In this document: positions 53,771-62,864 of the stretch, one piece after another
Numbering within the stretch: the first letter of the stretch is position 1
Layout: each line of letters begins with the position of its first letter
DNA from: an uncultured Oscillospiraceae bacterium
GTDB lineage: Bacteria > Bacillota > Clostridia > Oscillospirales > Ruminococcaceae
Assembly: GCA_934464775.1 (NCBI GenBank)
Contig: CAKSKG010000013.1
Location: 1-64,000 of the forward strand
Length of the DNA: 64,000 nucleotides
Direction: 5' to 3'
Program-made: the position numbers and the translations under genes
The notes under the pieces: model-generated
What the model was told of the DNA's origin: nothing
Seen by the model: the letters and a program-made list of their open reading frames with translations, nothing else
Database searches by the model: none

Positions 53771-55555
53771 TCAGTATACCAGATCGTAATAAACCGAACC
53801 CATTACCTTATATTTATCGTTTGTGTGGCGTCTGATGCTTGTAACGGCACTGCTCTGCTGCTGTGCGTATTTCTTAAAGCCGAGAGCCGCCGAATTCGAT
53901 GTGAGCTGATCGAAAAGCTCGTCCGATGTAACTCTTATCTCGATAACATTGGTCTTATTGGCAACAGCCTCGTCGATCTGCTTTTGGAGTGCCTTTTCGG
54001 CAGAATCATAATCCGAGAAAACAAGTCCGCTCTGTGAATAATAGTTTGCTGCGGTGCTTGTGCAGGCAGGAGGCGTGAACAGCTCGATGACCGATCCGTC
54101 GGAACGTATCATCTTGTTGATGTTGTAATGGCTTATGCCGTGAGTCCACTTGTCGGGCACCATGAAATACGTATATCTGATATAGCTTGAATCATATTCA
54201 TTGATAGGGTCGCCCCATGTTGCGTCAAGGTTATAGTATGCCCCATCGCAGTTGACGATATTCCATGCATGGGAGGAGTTCTCGTCATTTGTTCCGATAA
54301 CTGTCATGCATTCAATGCCTGCCTTGTCGCAGAGATACTGGATAGCCTTTGCATAGCCTATGCACTGGAGCTGACCGTTTGAGGTGAATGCATTGTATAC
54401 GGAAACATTGTATCCGCTGCTGTCAAGGCAGAAATCATTGTTCAGAACAACATAATCATACATTACCTTCAGCTTTTCATATGTTGAGGACTTTGAATTC
54501 ACCTTTGCCATGACCGTGCTTACGGAAGCGTCCAGCTTTGCCTGCATATCGTTTATCTCGGAACGGGAGCTTGTCTTATAGGATATCTCCATGCTTGTGC
54601 CGAATACGGAAACTTTGTCTCCCATCCAGAAAAGCTCGGATTCCTCGTCGAACACCATTGTATATACCTTTATAGCATCTGTTTTGCCTATGCTTGAGGG
54701 GATAGTAACGTTCTTCTCAAGATTTTCCACGGCGGAAACTATGCTTGCATAGAGAGTCTGCTCATCTGCGGTGAGCTTCTTATAGCCGTATCTCTTTGTA
54801 TAATCCCCGTCGGAGGGAAGAGCTTCGGTATAAGAAACGGTAGTCTCGGCGGCTGTTGTGGTCGTGACAACTGTGGTCTCCTTGGGCTTTTTCGTTGTGG
54901 AGGCTGTGTCATTGTCGCCGTCGAAGCTTACATCATCATCGGAATCGGTATGAGTTGTCTTTTTTGTTTCGGCTGCCGTCTCGGTCTTTTTGGGCTTTGT
55001 CTTTTTGGTCGTATCCTCGGAGGAGCTTTCGGTTTCGGGGACTGTGGTAGCCTCCGTTCTTACGGTAGCCTCTGTCTCAAAGGGAACGTCCGTCAGATAA
55101 GCGGAGCTGATATATCCGCCGTATTTCAGCTTGTAATAGCCAGAATCGGTAAGGGCAATGACCTCAACCTTTTCGCCTGCGCTGTATGTTCCCACGGGAG
55201 TTGCGGAGCTGTAAGGGCGCTCGGTCGCATAGCAGCTTTCAAGAACATACATCACGCCTGTGGTGATAGTTTCGTTCCATGAGGTCTGCTCTTCCTCTGT
55301 CTCGGAAGTCTCCTCGGTGTCGGAGGCATCGCCTGTTTCATATGCGGAGGGAGCTGTTTTCTTTGTGCTTTCGGTGACCTCATCGCCGTTTTCGGGAACG
55401 GTCGTCACATCGGAGGTCTCGGAGGAATCCTCCCATGCGCTTTCCATAGGGGGGATAACTTCTTCGGGGGGAACGTCCGTGCTTGCGCAGCCTGCCGCTG
55501 TCATCATTACAGCCGCAAGAGCCGCTGCCAGCTTATGTATTTTCTTTCTCTGCAT
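53771..55555 (-). CDS. SH3 and transglutaminase-fold lipoprotein (first in cluster)
   Basis: The 594-residue protein has lipobox AAGC (Cys23) and an acidic Thr/Ser/Glu linker. A bacterial SH3-like domain (about 100-153, VMYVLESCYATERPYSS then KVEVIALTDSGYYKLKY) follows, then a Lys/Thr-rich linker. The transglutaminase-like core has Cys398 (GQLQCIGYAKAIQYLC), His429 (NSSHAWNIVNCDG) and Asp444 (YYNLDATWGDPI). The SH3 domain suggests binding to peptidoglycan peptides. Start choice: AAAGGG lies nine bases before the ATG at 55555, which overlaps the end of the CorC-like gene by 23 bases. Confidence 0.82.
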   Translation of the reverse strand: MQRKKIHKLAAALAAVMMTAAGCASTDVPPEEVIPPMESAWEDSSETSDVTTVPENGDEVTESTKKTAPSAYETGDASDTEETSETEEEQTSWNETITTGVMYVLESCYATERPYSSATPVGTYSAGEKVEVIALTDSGYYKLKYGGYISSAYLTDVPFETEATVRTEATTVPETESSSEDTTKKTKPKKTETAAETKKTTHTDSDDDVSFDGDNDTASTTKKPKETTVVTTTTAAETTVSYTEALPSDGDYTKRYGYKKLTADEQTLYASIVSAVENLEKNVTIPSSIGKTDAIKVYTMVFDEESELFWMGDKVSVFGTSMEISYKTSSRSEINDMQAKLDASVSTVMAKVNSKSSTYEKLKVMYDYVVLNNDFCLDSSGYNVSVYNAFTSNGQLQCIGYAKAIQYLCDKAGIECMTVIGTNDENSSHAWNIVNCDGAYYNLDATWGDPINEYDSSYIRYTYFMVPDKWTHGISHYNINKMIRSDGSVIELFTPPACTSTAANYYSQSGLVFSDYDSAEKALQKQIDEAVANKTNVIEIRVTSDELFDQLTSNSAALGFKKYAQQQSSAVTSIRRHTNDKYKVMGSVYYDLVY

Positions 55556-56942
55556 TGTCGTCAGCCCTTTCTTCATCTTTATTTATTTCAGCTTCATCGT
55601 TTTCGGGGATAATTTCAGCCTTTATGCGTGTTATGCGCATATCCTCGGTAATAAGCGCCGTAAGCTTCACATTCTTATACACTGCCGACGGCATCTCGCC
55701 GTTTTCGGGGATATGCCCCAGCAGACTGATAAGAAATCCGCTCATTGTATCAAAGCCGCTGTCCTCGGGGAGCGGTGCGCCCAGCTTTTCCATGATATCC
55801 TCGGGCTGAGCCGTTCCGCTTACGGAATATTCGTTGTCGGAGATCTTTATAAGTTCTTCCGTTTCGTTATCATATTCGTCCTGAATGCTGCCCACGATAG
55901 ATTCCACAAGATCCTCCATGGAAACTATTCCCGCAGTGCCGCCGTATTCGTCAACAGCCACCGCAAGCTGGGTCTTTTCCACGGTCATGCGCTTGAACAG
56001 CGCTCCGCAGCTGCTGGATTCGGGAACGTATATTATGTCACGTATAAAATCATTTATCGAAAGTGAATCGGCGGAATCGTTGCCAACCAGACAGAGCAGG
56101 TCTTTAACGCAGATTATGCCGATGATATGGTCGATGGACTCCTTATAAACGGGAATACGGGAAAATCCGCTGTTTATGGCAAGATATACAAGATCGGATA
56201 TTTTTGCGTCGGTAGCCACTGCGGTGATATCCGTGCGGTGAGTCATAACGTCCGATACAGGCAGGTCGCCGAACTCGAAAACGTTGTTTATCATTTCCCT
56301 CTGAGTTTCCTCGATAACACCCGTTTCATTGCCTGCGTCCACCATCATCATTATTTCTTCCTCGGTGACAAGCTCTCTTTCGGCGGAGCTGTCAACTCCG
56401 AAAAGCGACGAGCAGCCCGTGATAAGCTTCTCGGAAACAACCGTAAGGGGCATAAGCAGCAGGATAACTCCGTGCATGAACGCCGAGCATTTCAGAGATA
56501 TCGCCTCGGAATTGCCTTTGAATGCGGTTATGCGCCTGGGAATGCCGTCCGTGAAAACTGTAAGCATCACCACCAGCACAAGAGTCAGAAGCAGCACCGA
56601 AGCAGCCTTCAGACCAAACACAGCCCATACATTTTCCGTTTCGTCCGCAAGGCGGTAAAAAAGCATAAAAAGCGGCTTATAAAACCAGCTTGCCGTAACA
56701 AACGCTGCCAGTGCGGCAGTGGTTATCCTTATAGCGGAAAATGCCGTCATGAGCCGCAGAGGCTTTTTCAGCATTCCGTAAACGGTACGCTCTGCCTTTA
56801 CCTTGCTTTTTTCAAAGCTTTTGACCTTTCCGTCGCTTATCTCGGTAAGCGCAGTTTCGCACACCGTGAAAAAACATCTTATAATTACGATCAGCAATAT
56901 CAGCAGCACGCCGATAATAATACTGCCACCGTCAGAATCCAT
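55533..56942 (-). CDS. CNNM/CorC/HlyC family membrane protein with CBS domains
   Basis: The 469-residue protein has an N-terminal DUF21/CNNM membrane domain (first span IIIGVLLILLIVIIRCFF, four spans to about residue 190). A pair of CBS domains (about 215-335, containing VSDVMTHRTDITAV) and a C-terminal CorC_HlyC domain (about 345-435) follow. Such proteins are linked to magnesium or cobalt export. Start choice: AAAGGAAG precedes the ATG at 56942; the frame is open for 102 more codons but lacks protein-like sequence. It heads the transglutaminase-fold cluster and overlaps its first gene. Confidence 0.88.
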   Translation of the reverse strand: MDSDGGSIIIGVLLILLIVIIRCFFTVCETALTEISDGKVKSFEKSKVKAERTVYGMLKKPLRLMTAFSAIRITTAALAAFVTASWFYKPLFMLFYRLADETENVWAVFGLKAASVLLLTLVLVVMLTVFTDGIPRRITAFKGNSEAISLKCSAFMHGVILLLMPLTVVSEKLITGCSSLFGVDSSAERELVTEEEIMMMVDAGNETGVIEETQREMINNVFEFGDLPVSDVMTHRTDITAVATDAKISDLVYLAINSGFSRIPVYKESIDHIIGIICVKDLLCLVGNDSADSLSINDFIRDIIYVPESSSCGALFKRMTVEKTQLAVAVDEYGGTAGIVSMEDLVESIVGSIQDEYDNETEELIKISDNEYSVSGTAQPEDIMEKLGAPLPEDSGFDTMSGFLISLLGHIPENGEMPSAVYKNVKLTALITEDMRITRIKAEIIPENDEAEINKDEERADDNAEKENT

Positions 56943-57050
56943 ACCCGACTTCCTTTCAGCATATCCGTGAAAACAGCCTTTCGGCGGCACGGAATATAGT
57001 TTTCGCAGACGTCTGAGCAGACTATCCGCAATTTTACATAGTACAATAAA

Positions 57051-57079
57051 ATTATAACCTATTATTAAAAAAAAGTCAA
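57051..57079 (-). promoter_or_regulatory. Promoter of the CorC-transglutaminase operon
   Basis: On the minus strand TTGACT (57074-57079) and TATAAT (57051-57056) are 17 bases apart, 109 bases before the start. Confidence 0.8.
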
Positions 57080-57176
57080 TCAATCTATTGCAGAAAGCTA
57101 AAGCCATTTGCGCCCCAAAATTGGGCATTATGTACCGAATCGGGACATTTTTAATCCAATCATAATCTTTATCCGA

Positions 57177-57205
57177 TTGACAAAGCATGGGCGGCACGGT
57201 ATAAT
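57177..57205 (+). promoter_or_regulatory. Consensus promoter of the traX-like gene
   Basis: TTGACA (57177-57182) and TATAAT (57200-57205) are both perfect and 17 bases apart, 44 bases before the start codon. Confidence 0.88.
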
Positions 57206-57248
57206 TATTATTTGTCAAAGCAATAAAACAGACATCGGAGGTTTTCAA

Positions 57249-58031
57249 ATGGAACAGATCACTGCGCAGCAGACCACCCCGCTGTACAGCGGCAGCATCA
57301 GCAGAGAAGCAATAAAATATTTCGCCATGCTGACCATGCTTTTAAATCACATCGCAAATGTATTTCTTACGCCTAACACGCTGCTGTCGGATATTTTTCT
57401 GAACGTGGGCTATTTCACGGCAGTGACCATGTGCTATTTTCTGGTTGAGGGCTATCGCTATACCCATTCAAAGAAAAAATACGCTCTGCGGCTGGCGCTT
57501 TTCGCCGTTGTTTCGCAGGTGCCCTTTGCACTGGCATTTCACTCGCCCGACGATTTTGCGGCAATGGGACTGCCTGCATCAGCCATGTTTTTCATCGGCT
57601 TCAACATGATGTTCACCCTGCTGCTGTGCTTTCTTATACTTATGGCGCAGGAATACATCAAAAACAAATTTCTGCGGTACTTGGCAATATTCCTGCTGAC
57701 ATTCATCTCGCTTTTCAGCGACTGGGCGCTTATGGCGCCGATATTCACACTGCTTTTCTCATGGTCCTACGGCTCAATGAAAAAGACACGCATTGCCTAT
57801 ATCATAAATGCGTGTATGTACGGACTTATTGAAATAATATCGGGCACAGACAGGCTCATCGACATCACAGGCGGAATGATCGCAATACTCGTTTCGGGCA
57901 TTGCAGTAACTTTTCTTTACAGCGGAAAAAGAAGCGAAAAATGCGGAGCCTTTTCAAAATGGTTCTTTTATCTTTTCTATCCCGTGCATCTTGCCGTGCT
58001 GTGCATTATCAGGGCGGTCATAGTCAAATAA
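57249..58031 (+). CDS. TraX family membrane protein
   Basis: The 260-residue, roughly eight-span protein is of the TraX family (F-pilin acetylase family). It has the typical NxxxREAIKYFAMLTMLLNHIAN start (here SISREAIKYFAMLTMLLNHI), VEGYRYTHSKKKYALRL and FYLFYPVHLAVL near the end. In Firmicutes these stand-alone proteins are chromosomal and not tied to conjugation; an acyltransferase role on surface polymers is likely but unproven. GGAGG lies eight bases before the ATG at 57249. It has a consensus promoter and a terminator. Confidence 0.85.
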   Translation: MEQITAQQTTPLYSGSISREAIKYFAMLTMLLNHIANVFLTPNTLLSDIFLNVGYFTAVTMCYFLVEGYRYTHSKKKYALRLALFAVVSQVPFALAFHSPDDFAAMGLPASAMFFIGFNMMFTLLLCFLILMAQEYIKNKFLRYLAIFLLTFISLFSDWALMAPIFTLLFSWSYGSMKKTRIAYIINACMYGLIEIISGTDRLIDITGGMIAILVSGIAVTFLYSGKRSEKCGAFSKWFFYLFYPVHLAVLCIIRAVIVK

Positions 58032-58037
58032 CATCAG

Positions 58038-58074
58038 CCTGTGTATGTATCATTTCATACGCAGGTTGTTTTGT
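58038..58074 (+). terminator. Terminator of the traX-like gene
   Basis: CCTGTGTATG (58038-58047) pairs with CATACGCAGG (58056-58065) with one G-U pair, followed by TTGTTTTGTG. Confidence 0.75.
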
Positions 58075-58182
58075 GTTTATTGATATCCGATACGGCGCAT
58101 ATTCTTCATATCAACCAACGGTATGTTTACATTTCTGCCCGTATATCCTATAATATTTACAGGAAAGGGGGCTGTATCTGTC

Positions 58183-58797
58183 ATGGATATGGACAAAACG
58201 GGAAAATTCATTGCTTCGTGCAGAAAAGAATCAAAGCTCACTCAGGCACAGCTTGCCGAAAGGCTGGGGATAACCGACAGAGCCGTTTCAAAATGGGAAA
58301 CGGGAAAAAGCCTGCCCGATGCTTCCATTATGCAGGAGCTTTGCAACATCCTCGGGATAACGGTCAATGAGCTGTTTACGGGAGAGCGGCTTGATACGGA
58401 AAACTACAAAGAAACCGCCGAGAAAAATCTAAGAGAGATGCTCCGTATTGAAAGGGAAAAAAATCAAAAGCTGGAAAAAGCCGAAGCCTTTATAATATGG
58501 ACAGGACTTGCCGCATCGCTTTTTATGGTAATATGCGGTTTTATCATCGTTTTTGACAACACAGCCGCAGGCATTGCACTTATGTCATTCGGTGATGTCA
58601 TCATACTTGTTGATGTGCTTTTTGCGGCATTCCTTGAATACAGCTCGGGATACTATGAATGCCCCAACTGCGGACACAGACATCTTCCGTCCGCAAAAAC
58701 CGTAATGTTTTTTGCTCCGCACGTCGGCTCGGACCGTTACTTAAAGTGCCCTTACTGCTCAAAAAAGGGCTGGCACAAAAAGGTGCTTACCAAATAA
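58183..58797 (+). CDS. XRE-family regulator with membrane and zinc-ribbon segments
   Basis: The 204-residue protein has a Cro/CI-type helix-turn-helix (LTQAQLAERLGITDRAVSKW, about residues 18-37) and a linker helix. Two hydrophobic segments (about 103-125 and 128-150, FIIWTGLAASLFMVICGFII) follow, then a C-terminal zinc ribbon (YECPNCGHRH and LKCPYCSKKGW). A membrane-attached XRE protein of this layout could sense envelope or redox state. AAAGGGGG lies 11 bases before the ATG at 58183, with a second ATG two codons later. Confidence 0.82.
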   Translation: MDMDKTGKFIASCRKESKLTQAQLAERLGITDRAVSKWETGKSLPDASIMQELCNILGITVNELFTGERLDTENYKETAEKNLREMLRIEREKNQKLEKAEAFIIWTGLAASLFMVICGFIIVFDNTAAGIALMSFGDVIILVDVLFAAFLEYSSGYYECPNCGHRHLPSAKTVMFFAPHVGSDRYLKCPYCSKKGWHKKVLTK

Positions 58798-58817
58798 AAA
58801 TCATATTTATCACACAA

Positions 58818-58852
58818 AAAAGCATATCGGAAAAATCCCGATACGCTTTTTT
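58818..58852. terminator. Bidirectional terminator between XRE gene and glyQS
   Basis: AAAAAAGCATATCGG pairs with CCGATACGCTTTTTT with a one-base mismatch, flanked by A and T runs; the genes converge. Confidence 0.8.
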
Positions 58853-58870
58853 TAATTACATCATTATATT

Positions 58871-60250
58871 TTAGAAGAAAATTCTGTCCTCAATATACTT
58901 AACAAGATCGTCGATCTTAACTCTTTCCTGAGCCATTGTATCTCTGTCACGAACTGTTACACAGCCGTCCTCAAGAGTATCAAAGTCATATGTGATGCAG
59001 AAAGGTGTACCGATCTCGTCCTGTCTGCGGTATCTCTTGCCGATCTGTCCTGCTTCGTCATACTCAACATTGAATCTCTTTGCAAGAGTTGTGTAAAGCT
59101 CTGTTGCAGGCTCTTTCAGCTTCTTTGTAAGGGGAAGAACGGCAGCCTTGACAGGTGCAAGCGCAGGGTGCAGGTGCATTACTGTTCTTACATCAGCCTT
59201 ATCGCCCTCACCGATGTTTTCCTCGTCGTAAGCTTCGCATACGATAGAGAGGAAAAGTCTCTCAACGCCCAGCGAAGGCTCGATAACGTAAGGAATATAC
59301 TTTTCGTTTGTCTCGGGATCGAAATATTCAAGGGACTTGCCGCTTGTTTTCATGTGCTGTGTAAGGTCATAGTCGGTTCTGTCGGCAATGCCCCAAAGCT
59401 CGCCCCAGCCGAAGGGGAACTTATACTCGAAGTCGGTAGTTGCCTTTGAATAGAAGCAAAGCTCCTCGGGAGAATGGTCACGGAGTCTGATATTCTCTTC
59501 CTTTAAGCCGAGGCTGAGGAGGAACTCACGGCACTTGGAGCGCCAGTAATCGAACCACTCAAGGTCTGTGCCGGGCTTGCAGAAGAACTCAAGCTCCATC
59601 TGCTCAAACTCACGTACACGGAAGATAAAGTTGCCGGGAGTGATCTCATTTCTGAAGGACTTGCCCACCTGACCAACGCCGAAAGGAACCTTCTTGCGGG
59701 AGGTTCTCTGAATATTCAGGAAGTTTACAAAGATACCCTGTGCGGTTTCGGGACGGAGATAGATCTCGTTCTTGCTGTCCTCGGTAACGCCCTGGAATGT
59801 CTTGAACATCAGGTTGAACTGACGGATAGATGTAAAGTTCTTCTTGCCGCAGTTGGGGCACTTGATATCATGAGTCTCGATAAATTCCGCCATCTGGTCG
59901 TTTGTCCAGCCTGCGGGATTCTCGTTTGTCTGAGTTTCAATGAGCTGGTCTGCTCTGTGTCTTGTCTTGCACTCCTTGCAGTCCATGAGGGGGTCGGAGA
60001 AGCCGCCGATATGACCCGAAGCCACCCATGTCTGGGGGTTCATGAGTATAGCGGAATCAAGACCTACGTTATAGGGAGATTCCTGAATGAACTTCTTCTG
60101 CCATGCTCTCTTGATATTGTTTTTCAGCTCAACGCCGAGAGGACCGTAATCCCATGTATTTGCAAGACCGCCGTAGATCTCGCTTCCGGGGTATACAAAG
60201 CCTCTGCCCTTGCAGAGGGCAACGATTTTATCCATAGTTTTTTCAGCCAT
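58871..60250 (-). CDS. glyQS: Glycyl-tRNA synthetase, single-chain dimeric type
   Basis: The enzyme charges tRNA-Gly. The 459-residue protein is the eukaryotic-like alpha2 type: [20 protein letters not shown] at the N-terminus, a zinc-ribbon pair (CKEC and CPNC, about 80 and 122), motif 2 [19 protein letters not shown] and motif 3 EPSLGVERL. The C-terminal anticodon-binding domain follows. Start choice: AAAGGTGG lies about ten bases before the ATG at 60250. There is no room for a T-box leader: the promoter is only about 40 bases upstream. Confidence 0.95.
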   Translation of the reverse strand: MAEKTMDKIVALCKGRGFVYPGSEIYGGLANTWDYGPLGVELKNNIKRAWQKKFIQESPYNVGLDSAILMNPQTWVASGHIGGFSDPLMDCKECKTRHRADQLIETQTNENPAGWTNDQMAEFIETHDIKCPNCGKKNFTSIRQFNLMFKTFQGVTEDSKNEIYLRPETAQGIFVNFLNIQRTSRKKVPFGVGQVGKSFRNEITPGNFIFRVREFEQMELEFFCKPGTDLEWFDYWRSKCREFLLSLGLKEENIRLRDHSPEELCFYSKATTDFEYKFPFGWGELWGIADRTDYDLTQHMKTSGKSLEYFDPETNEKYIPYVIEPSLGVERLFLSIVCEAYDEENIGEGDKADVRTVMHLHPALAPVKAAVLPLTKKLKEPATELYTTLAKRFNVEYDEAGQIGKRYRRQDEIGTPFCITYDFDTLEDGCVTVRDRDTMAQERVKIDDLVKYIEDRIFF

Positions 60251-60291
60251 TGCAAAAAGCCACCTTTTACAAAATATAATAATACTTAACA

Positions 60292-60320
60292 ATTATAAAA
60301 TATTACAGCGATAAAGTCAA
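60292..60320 (-). promoter_or_regulatory. Promoter of glyQS
   Basis: On the minus strand TTGACT (60315-60320) and TATAAT (60292-60297) are 17 bases apart, 42 bases before the start. Confidence 0.8.
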
Positions 60321-60356
60321 GCAATATTTATTAATTTTTATGATCCATGCAGTTTT

Positions 60357-61133
60357 TCAGCCGCGTATCAGCTCGTGAATGATGCAGAACCATTCCCTTA
60401 CCCAATAGGTCGGTGCAAGATACCATGCCGTAGGCGTGGGTGCGGCGGACACATGAAAGCCGTATTTTTCCGCCAGCAGCTTTGCCCTGAACTGATGAAA
60501 TCCGCTGGTGGACACCACCGCATATTTTTCAATGCCGTTTGCCTCAAACACCTTTGCGGAAAATTCAAAATTCTGCGAGGTGCTTTCGGAGCGGTCCTCA
60601 ATATATATCCTGCTTTCGGAAATGCCTGCCTTTACAAGCTCATCACGGATACATTCCGCCTCCGTGACAGGCTCGTCCGAGCCTATCCCTCCGCTGGCAA
60701 CACACACCGCATCGGGGTTCCTTTCAAGAAACTCATACGCCGCATTTATCCGCTTTTTCAGCATCACCGAGGGACCGTCCGCCTTAACACGGCAGCCAAG
60801 CACGATAACAGCTCCCGTCTTTTCATCGGGTCGGGCATTCATCGCACCTATCATCAGCCCCGACAGTATCACCGCCGTCAGGATACATATTATCCCGACA
60901 GTACACACCGCCGTTACAAGAACACGTCCTGCCGCATTCCTGCGAAGCTCCGCCGCAAGCCTTATGATATCACGGTGACGCAGAGCGGCTGCAATAACTA
61001 TCCCCGAAAGGATAACTCCCGCAATATTCCCCATATTGATTATCCCCGAAAACACGGGCAGGATAAACCATATCAGAAACACCGCTCCCGCAGCCGCAAA
61101 AAATATGCTCGCCGCACGTTCGGCAAAGCTCAC
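60357..61133 (-). CDS. DUF218 (YdcF/SanA-like) membrane protein
   Basis: The 258-residue protein has three or four N-terminal membrane segments and a DUF218 domain: AVIVLGCRVKADGPS, VASGGIGSDEPVTEAECI, EDRSESTSQNFEFS and VSTSGFHQFRA. YdcF-like domains bind nucleotide cofactors, and SanA-type proteins affect envelope permeability; the function here is unknown. It starts with GTG, whose last two bases form part of the TSCPD gene's stop (GTGA), so it is coupled to that gene. Confidence 0.85.
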   Translation of the reverse strand: MSFAERAASIFFAAAGAVFLIWFILPVFSGIINMGNIAGVILSGIVIAAALRHRDIIRLAAELRRNAAGRVLVTAVCTVGIICILTAVILSGLMIGAMNARPDEKTGAVIVLGCRVKADGPSVMLKKRINAAYEFLERNPDAVCVASGGIGSDEPVTEAECIRDELVKAGISESRIYIEDRSESTSQNFEFSAKVFEANGIEKYAVVSTSGFHQFRAKLLAEKYGFHVSAAPTPTAWYLAPTYWVREWFCIIHELIRG

Positions 61134-61381
61134 TTGCCGACAGCCTCTTTAAGCGCCTTTGCCAGCTGATCCGGACATGATGTTCCTCTGCCGCGGCAGT
61201 CGATGTTTTCCAGCTTTGCTATAACATCTTCCACCTTCATGCCCTCCGCAAGACGGGAAACACCCTGAGTATTTCCGCTGCATCCGCCTGTGAACTTTAC
61301 CTTTTCAACGATGCCGTTGTCATTGATATCAACGGAAATGTTTGTGGAACATACGCCCTTGGGCTTGAAATTATAAGTCAT
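61130..61381 (-). CDS. TSCPD-domain protein (TIGR03905 type)
   Basis: An 83-residue protein ending with the GTSCPDQLAKAL motif, with further conserved cysteines in GVCS, GGCSGN and DCRG. This small family shares its domain with the C-terminus of class II ribonucleotide reductases and probably binds metal; the role is unknown. Start choice: TGGAGG lies eight bases before the ATG at 61381. The 163-bp MITE-like element begins 19 bases upstream of the start, so the gene depends on readthrough from the malic enzyme gene or on a promoter in the element. Confidence 0.85.
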   Translation of the reverse strand: MTYNFKPKGVCSTNISVDINDNGIVEKVKFTGGCSGNTQGVSRLAEGMKVEDVIAKLENIDCRGRGTSCPDQLAKALKEAVGK

Positions 61382-61399
61382 TTTAAATTCCTCCATTTT

Positions 61400-61562
61400 A
61401 GAACCTGTCTTCATAAGCATATGCACACGTCTTTTCGGCAAATTTTGCTGCATACTGCGTTAAAAATCCTTGCCATGCGGCAGCATGCCTGCGGATTTTT
61501 GCCTTGTCTGCAACAAAATTATGCCCGAAAATCCGCATACATTTCTTATGAAGACAGGTTCT
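61400..61562. mobile_element. 163-bp MITE-like palindromic element
   Basis: Perfect 18-bp terminal inverted repeats, AGAACCTGTCTTCATAAG (61400-61417) and its complement (61545-61562), enclose an imperfect palindrome. Both halves contain TTTTCGG, ATTTTG and AAAAATCC in mirrored order. No coding frame is plausible. It sits between the malic enzyme gene and the TSCPD gene, directly next to the latter's ribosome binding site. It is unrelated in sequence to the element at 25591-25770. Confidence 0.75.
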
Positions 61563-61564
61563 TA

Positions 61565-61602
61565 AAAATTCAAAGGGAGATCGGCAAAAAGCAGACCTCC
61601 CC
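61565..61602 (-). terminator. Possible terminator of the malic enzyme gene
   Basis: GGGAGATC and GACCTCCC flank an A-rich loop; the leftward tail is CTTTGAATTTTTAAG. It is weaker than others in the window, so readthrough into the MITE and TSCPD gene is possible. Confidence 0.45.
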
Positions 61603-61614
61603 CGTTTAAACGAA

Positions 61615-62793
61615 TTACTTGCTGATGCGTGCAACGCCCGACTTTACAGCGGCGTCCGCAACTGCGTCGGCTACTGCAAGAGCAACGCTCTTGTCAAAGG
61701 AGTTGGGCAGGATATATTCCGCATTCAGCTCCTCGGGCTTAACTGCGCCTGCGATCGCAAATGCCGCAGCACGCTTCATTTCTTCATTGATATCTCTTGC
61801 TCTTACCGCAAGTGCGCCCTTGAAAACGCCGGGGAATGCAACAACGTTGTTTATCTGGTTGGGATAATCGGAGCGGCCTGTGCCGACTACATATGCGCCT
61901 GCTGCCTTTGCAGCATCGGGCATGATCTCGGGAGTGGGGTTAGCCATTGCGAAGATGATAGGCTTATCCGCCATTGACTTCACCATATCTTCCGAAACAA
62001 GGTTGGGCTTGGAAACGCCGATGAACGCATCAGCACCCTTCATTGCCTCCGCAAGACCGCCTCTGCGGTGGTTCTTGTTTGTGATCTTGGCCATATCGTA
62101 GTGAGAGGGATTCTTGAAATCATCGCCGTCGCAGATGATGCCTGCGATATCAACAAGGATTATATCACCGATACCCATTGAAATGAACTGCTTTGCGATA
62201 GCACAGCCTGCTGCGCCTGCGCCGTTGATAACGAGAGTCATATCCTCAAATTTCTTGCCGCATACCTTTGCCGCATTCAGCATTGCTGCGGAAGCAACGA
62301 TAGCCGTTCCGTGCTGATCGTCATGGAATACGGGGATATCACAGCGCTCTTTCAGCTTCTTTTCGATCTCGAAGCAGCGGGGAGCGGAGATATCCTCCAG
62401 ATTGATGCCGCCGAAGCTGTAAGAGATAAGCTCAACTGTGCGGACGAACTCATCAACGTCCTTTGTATTGACGCAGATAGGGAATGCGTCAACTCCCGCA
62501 AACTCCTTGAACAGCGCACATTTTCCCTCCATAACGGGCATTGAAGCTCTGGGGCCGATATCTCCCAGACCGAGAACTGCCGTTCCGTCGGTAATTACCG
62601 CAACAAGGTTTGCTCTTCTTGTAAGCTCATAGGAAAGATCGGGGTTCTTCTCGATCTCAAGGCAGGGCTGCGCAACGCCGGGAGTATAGGCATTGGAGAG
62701 CTGCTCTCTGTTTTCCACGGTACAGCGGGAAACTATCTCGATCTTGCCCTTCCATTCATAGTGCTTCTGAAGAGATGACTGCATAATATCCAT
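61615..62793 (-). CDS. NAD(P)-dependent malic enzyme
   Basis: The enzyme decarboxylates malate to pyruvate, forming NAD(P)H. The 392-residue protein is of the short bacterial type: [36 protein letters not shown] and the nucleotide motif [13 protein letters not shown]. Cofactor choice cannot be read safely. AAAGGA lies 11 bases before the ATG at 62793, with a second ATG three codons later. With pckA it forms the pyruvate/PEP-malate/oxaloacetate node. Confidence 0.93.
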   Translation of the reverse strand: MDIMQSSLQKHYEWKGKIEIVSRCTVENREQLSNAYTPGVAQPCLEIEKNPDLSYELTRRANLVAVITDGTAVLGLGDIGPRASMPVMEGKCALFKEFAGVDAFPICVNTKDVDEFVRTVELISYSFGGINLEDISAPRCFEIEKKLKERCDIPVFHDDQHGTAIVASAAMLNAAKVCGKKFEDMTLVINGAGAAGCAIAKQFISMGIGDIILVDIAGIICDGDDFKNPSHYDMAKITNKNHRRGGLAEAMKGADAFIGVSKPNLVSEDMVKSMADKPIIFAMANPTPEIMPDAAKAAGAYVVGTGRSDYPNQINNVVAFPGVFKGALAVRARDINEEMKRAAAFAIAGAVKPEELNAEYILPNSFDKSVALAVADAVADAAVKSGVARISK

Positions 62794-62864
62794 TTTTATT
62801 CAAGTCCTTTGCTAAAATATATTATAAATAGTATATACGTGATCTGATCTGGCAGGTATCGGGG

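Noticed and set aside
56943..57248. 102-codon N-terminal extension of the CorC-like protein
   Set aside because: It covers the divergent promoter region, has poor protein character, and a good ribosome binding site precedes the ATG at 56942.
57249..58031. TraX as evidence of a conjugative element
   Set aside because: No relaxase, type IV secretion or integrase gene is nearby. TraX-family genes are common as single chromosomal genes in Firmicutes.
60251..60356. T-box riboswitch upstream of glyQS
   Set aside because: The promoter lies about 40 bases before the start, leaving no room for a T-box leader.
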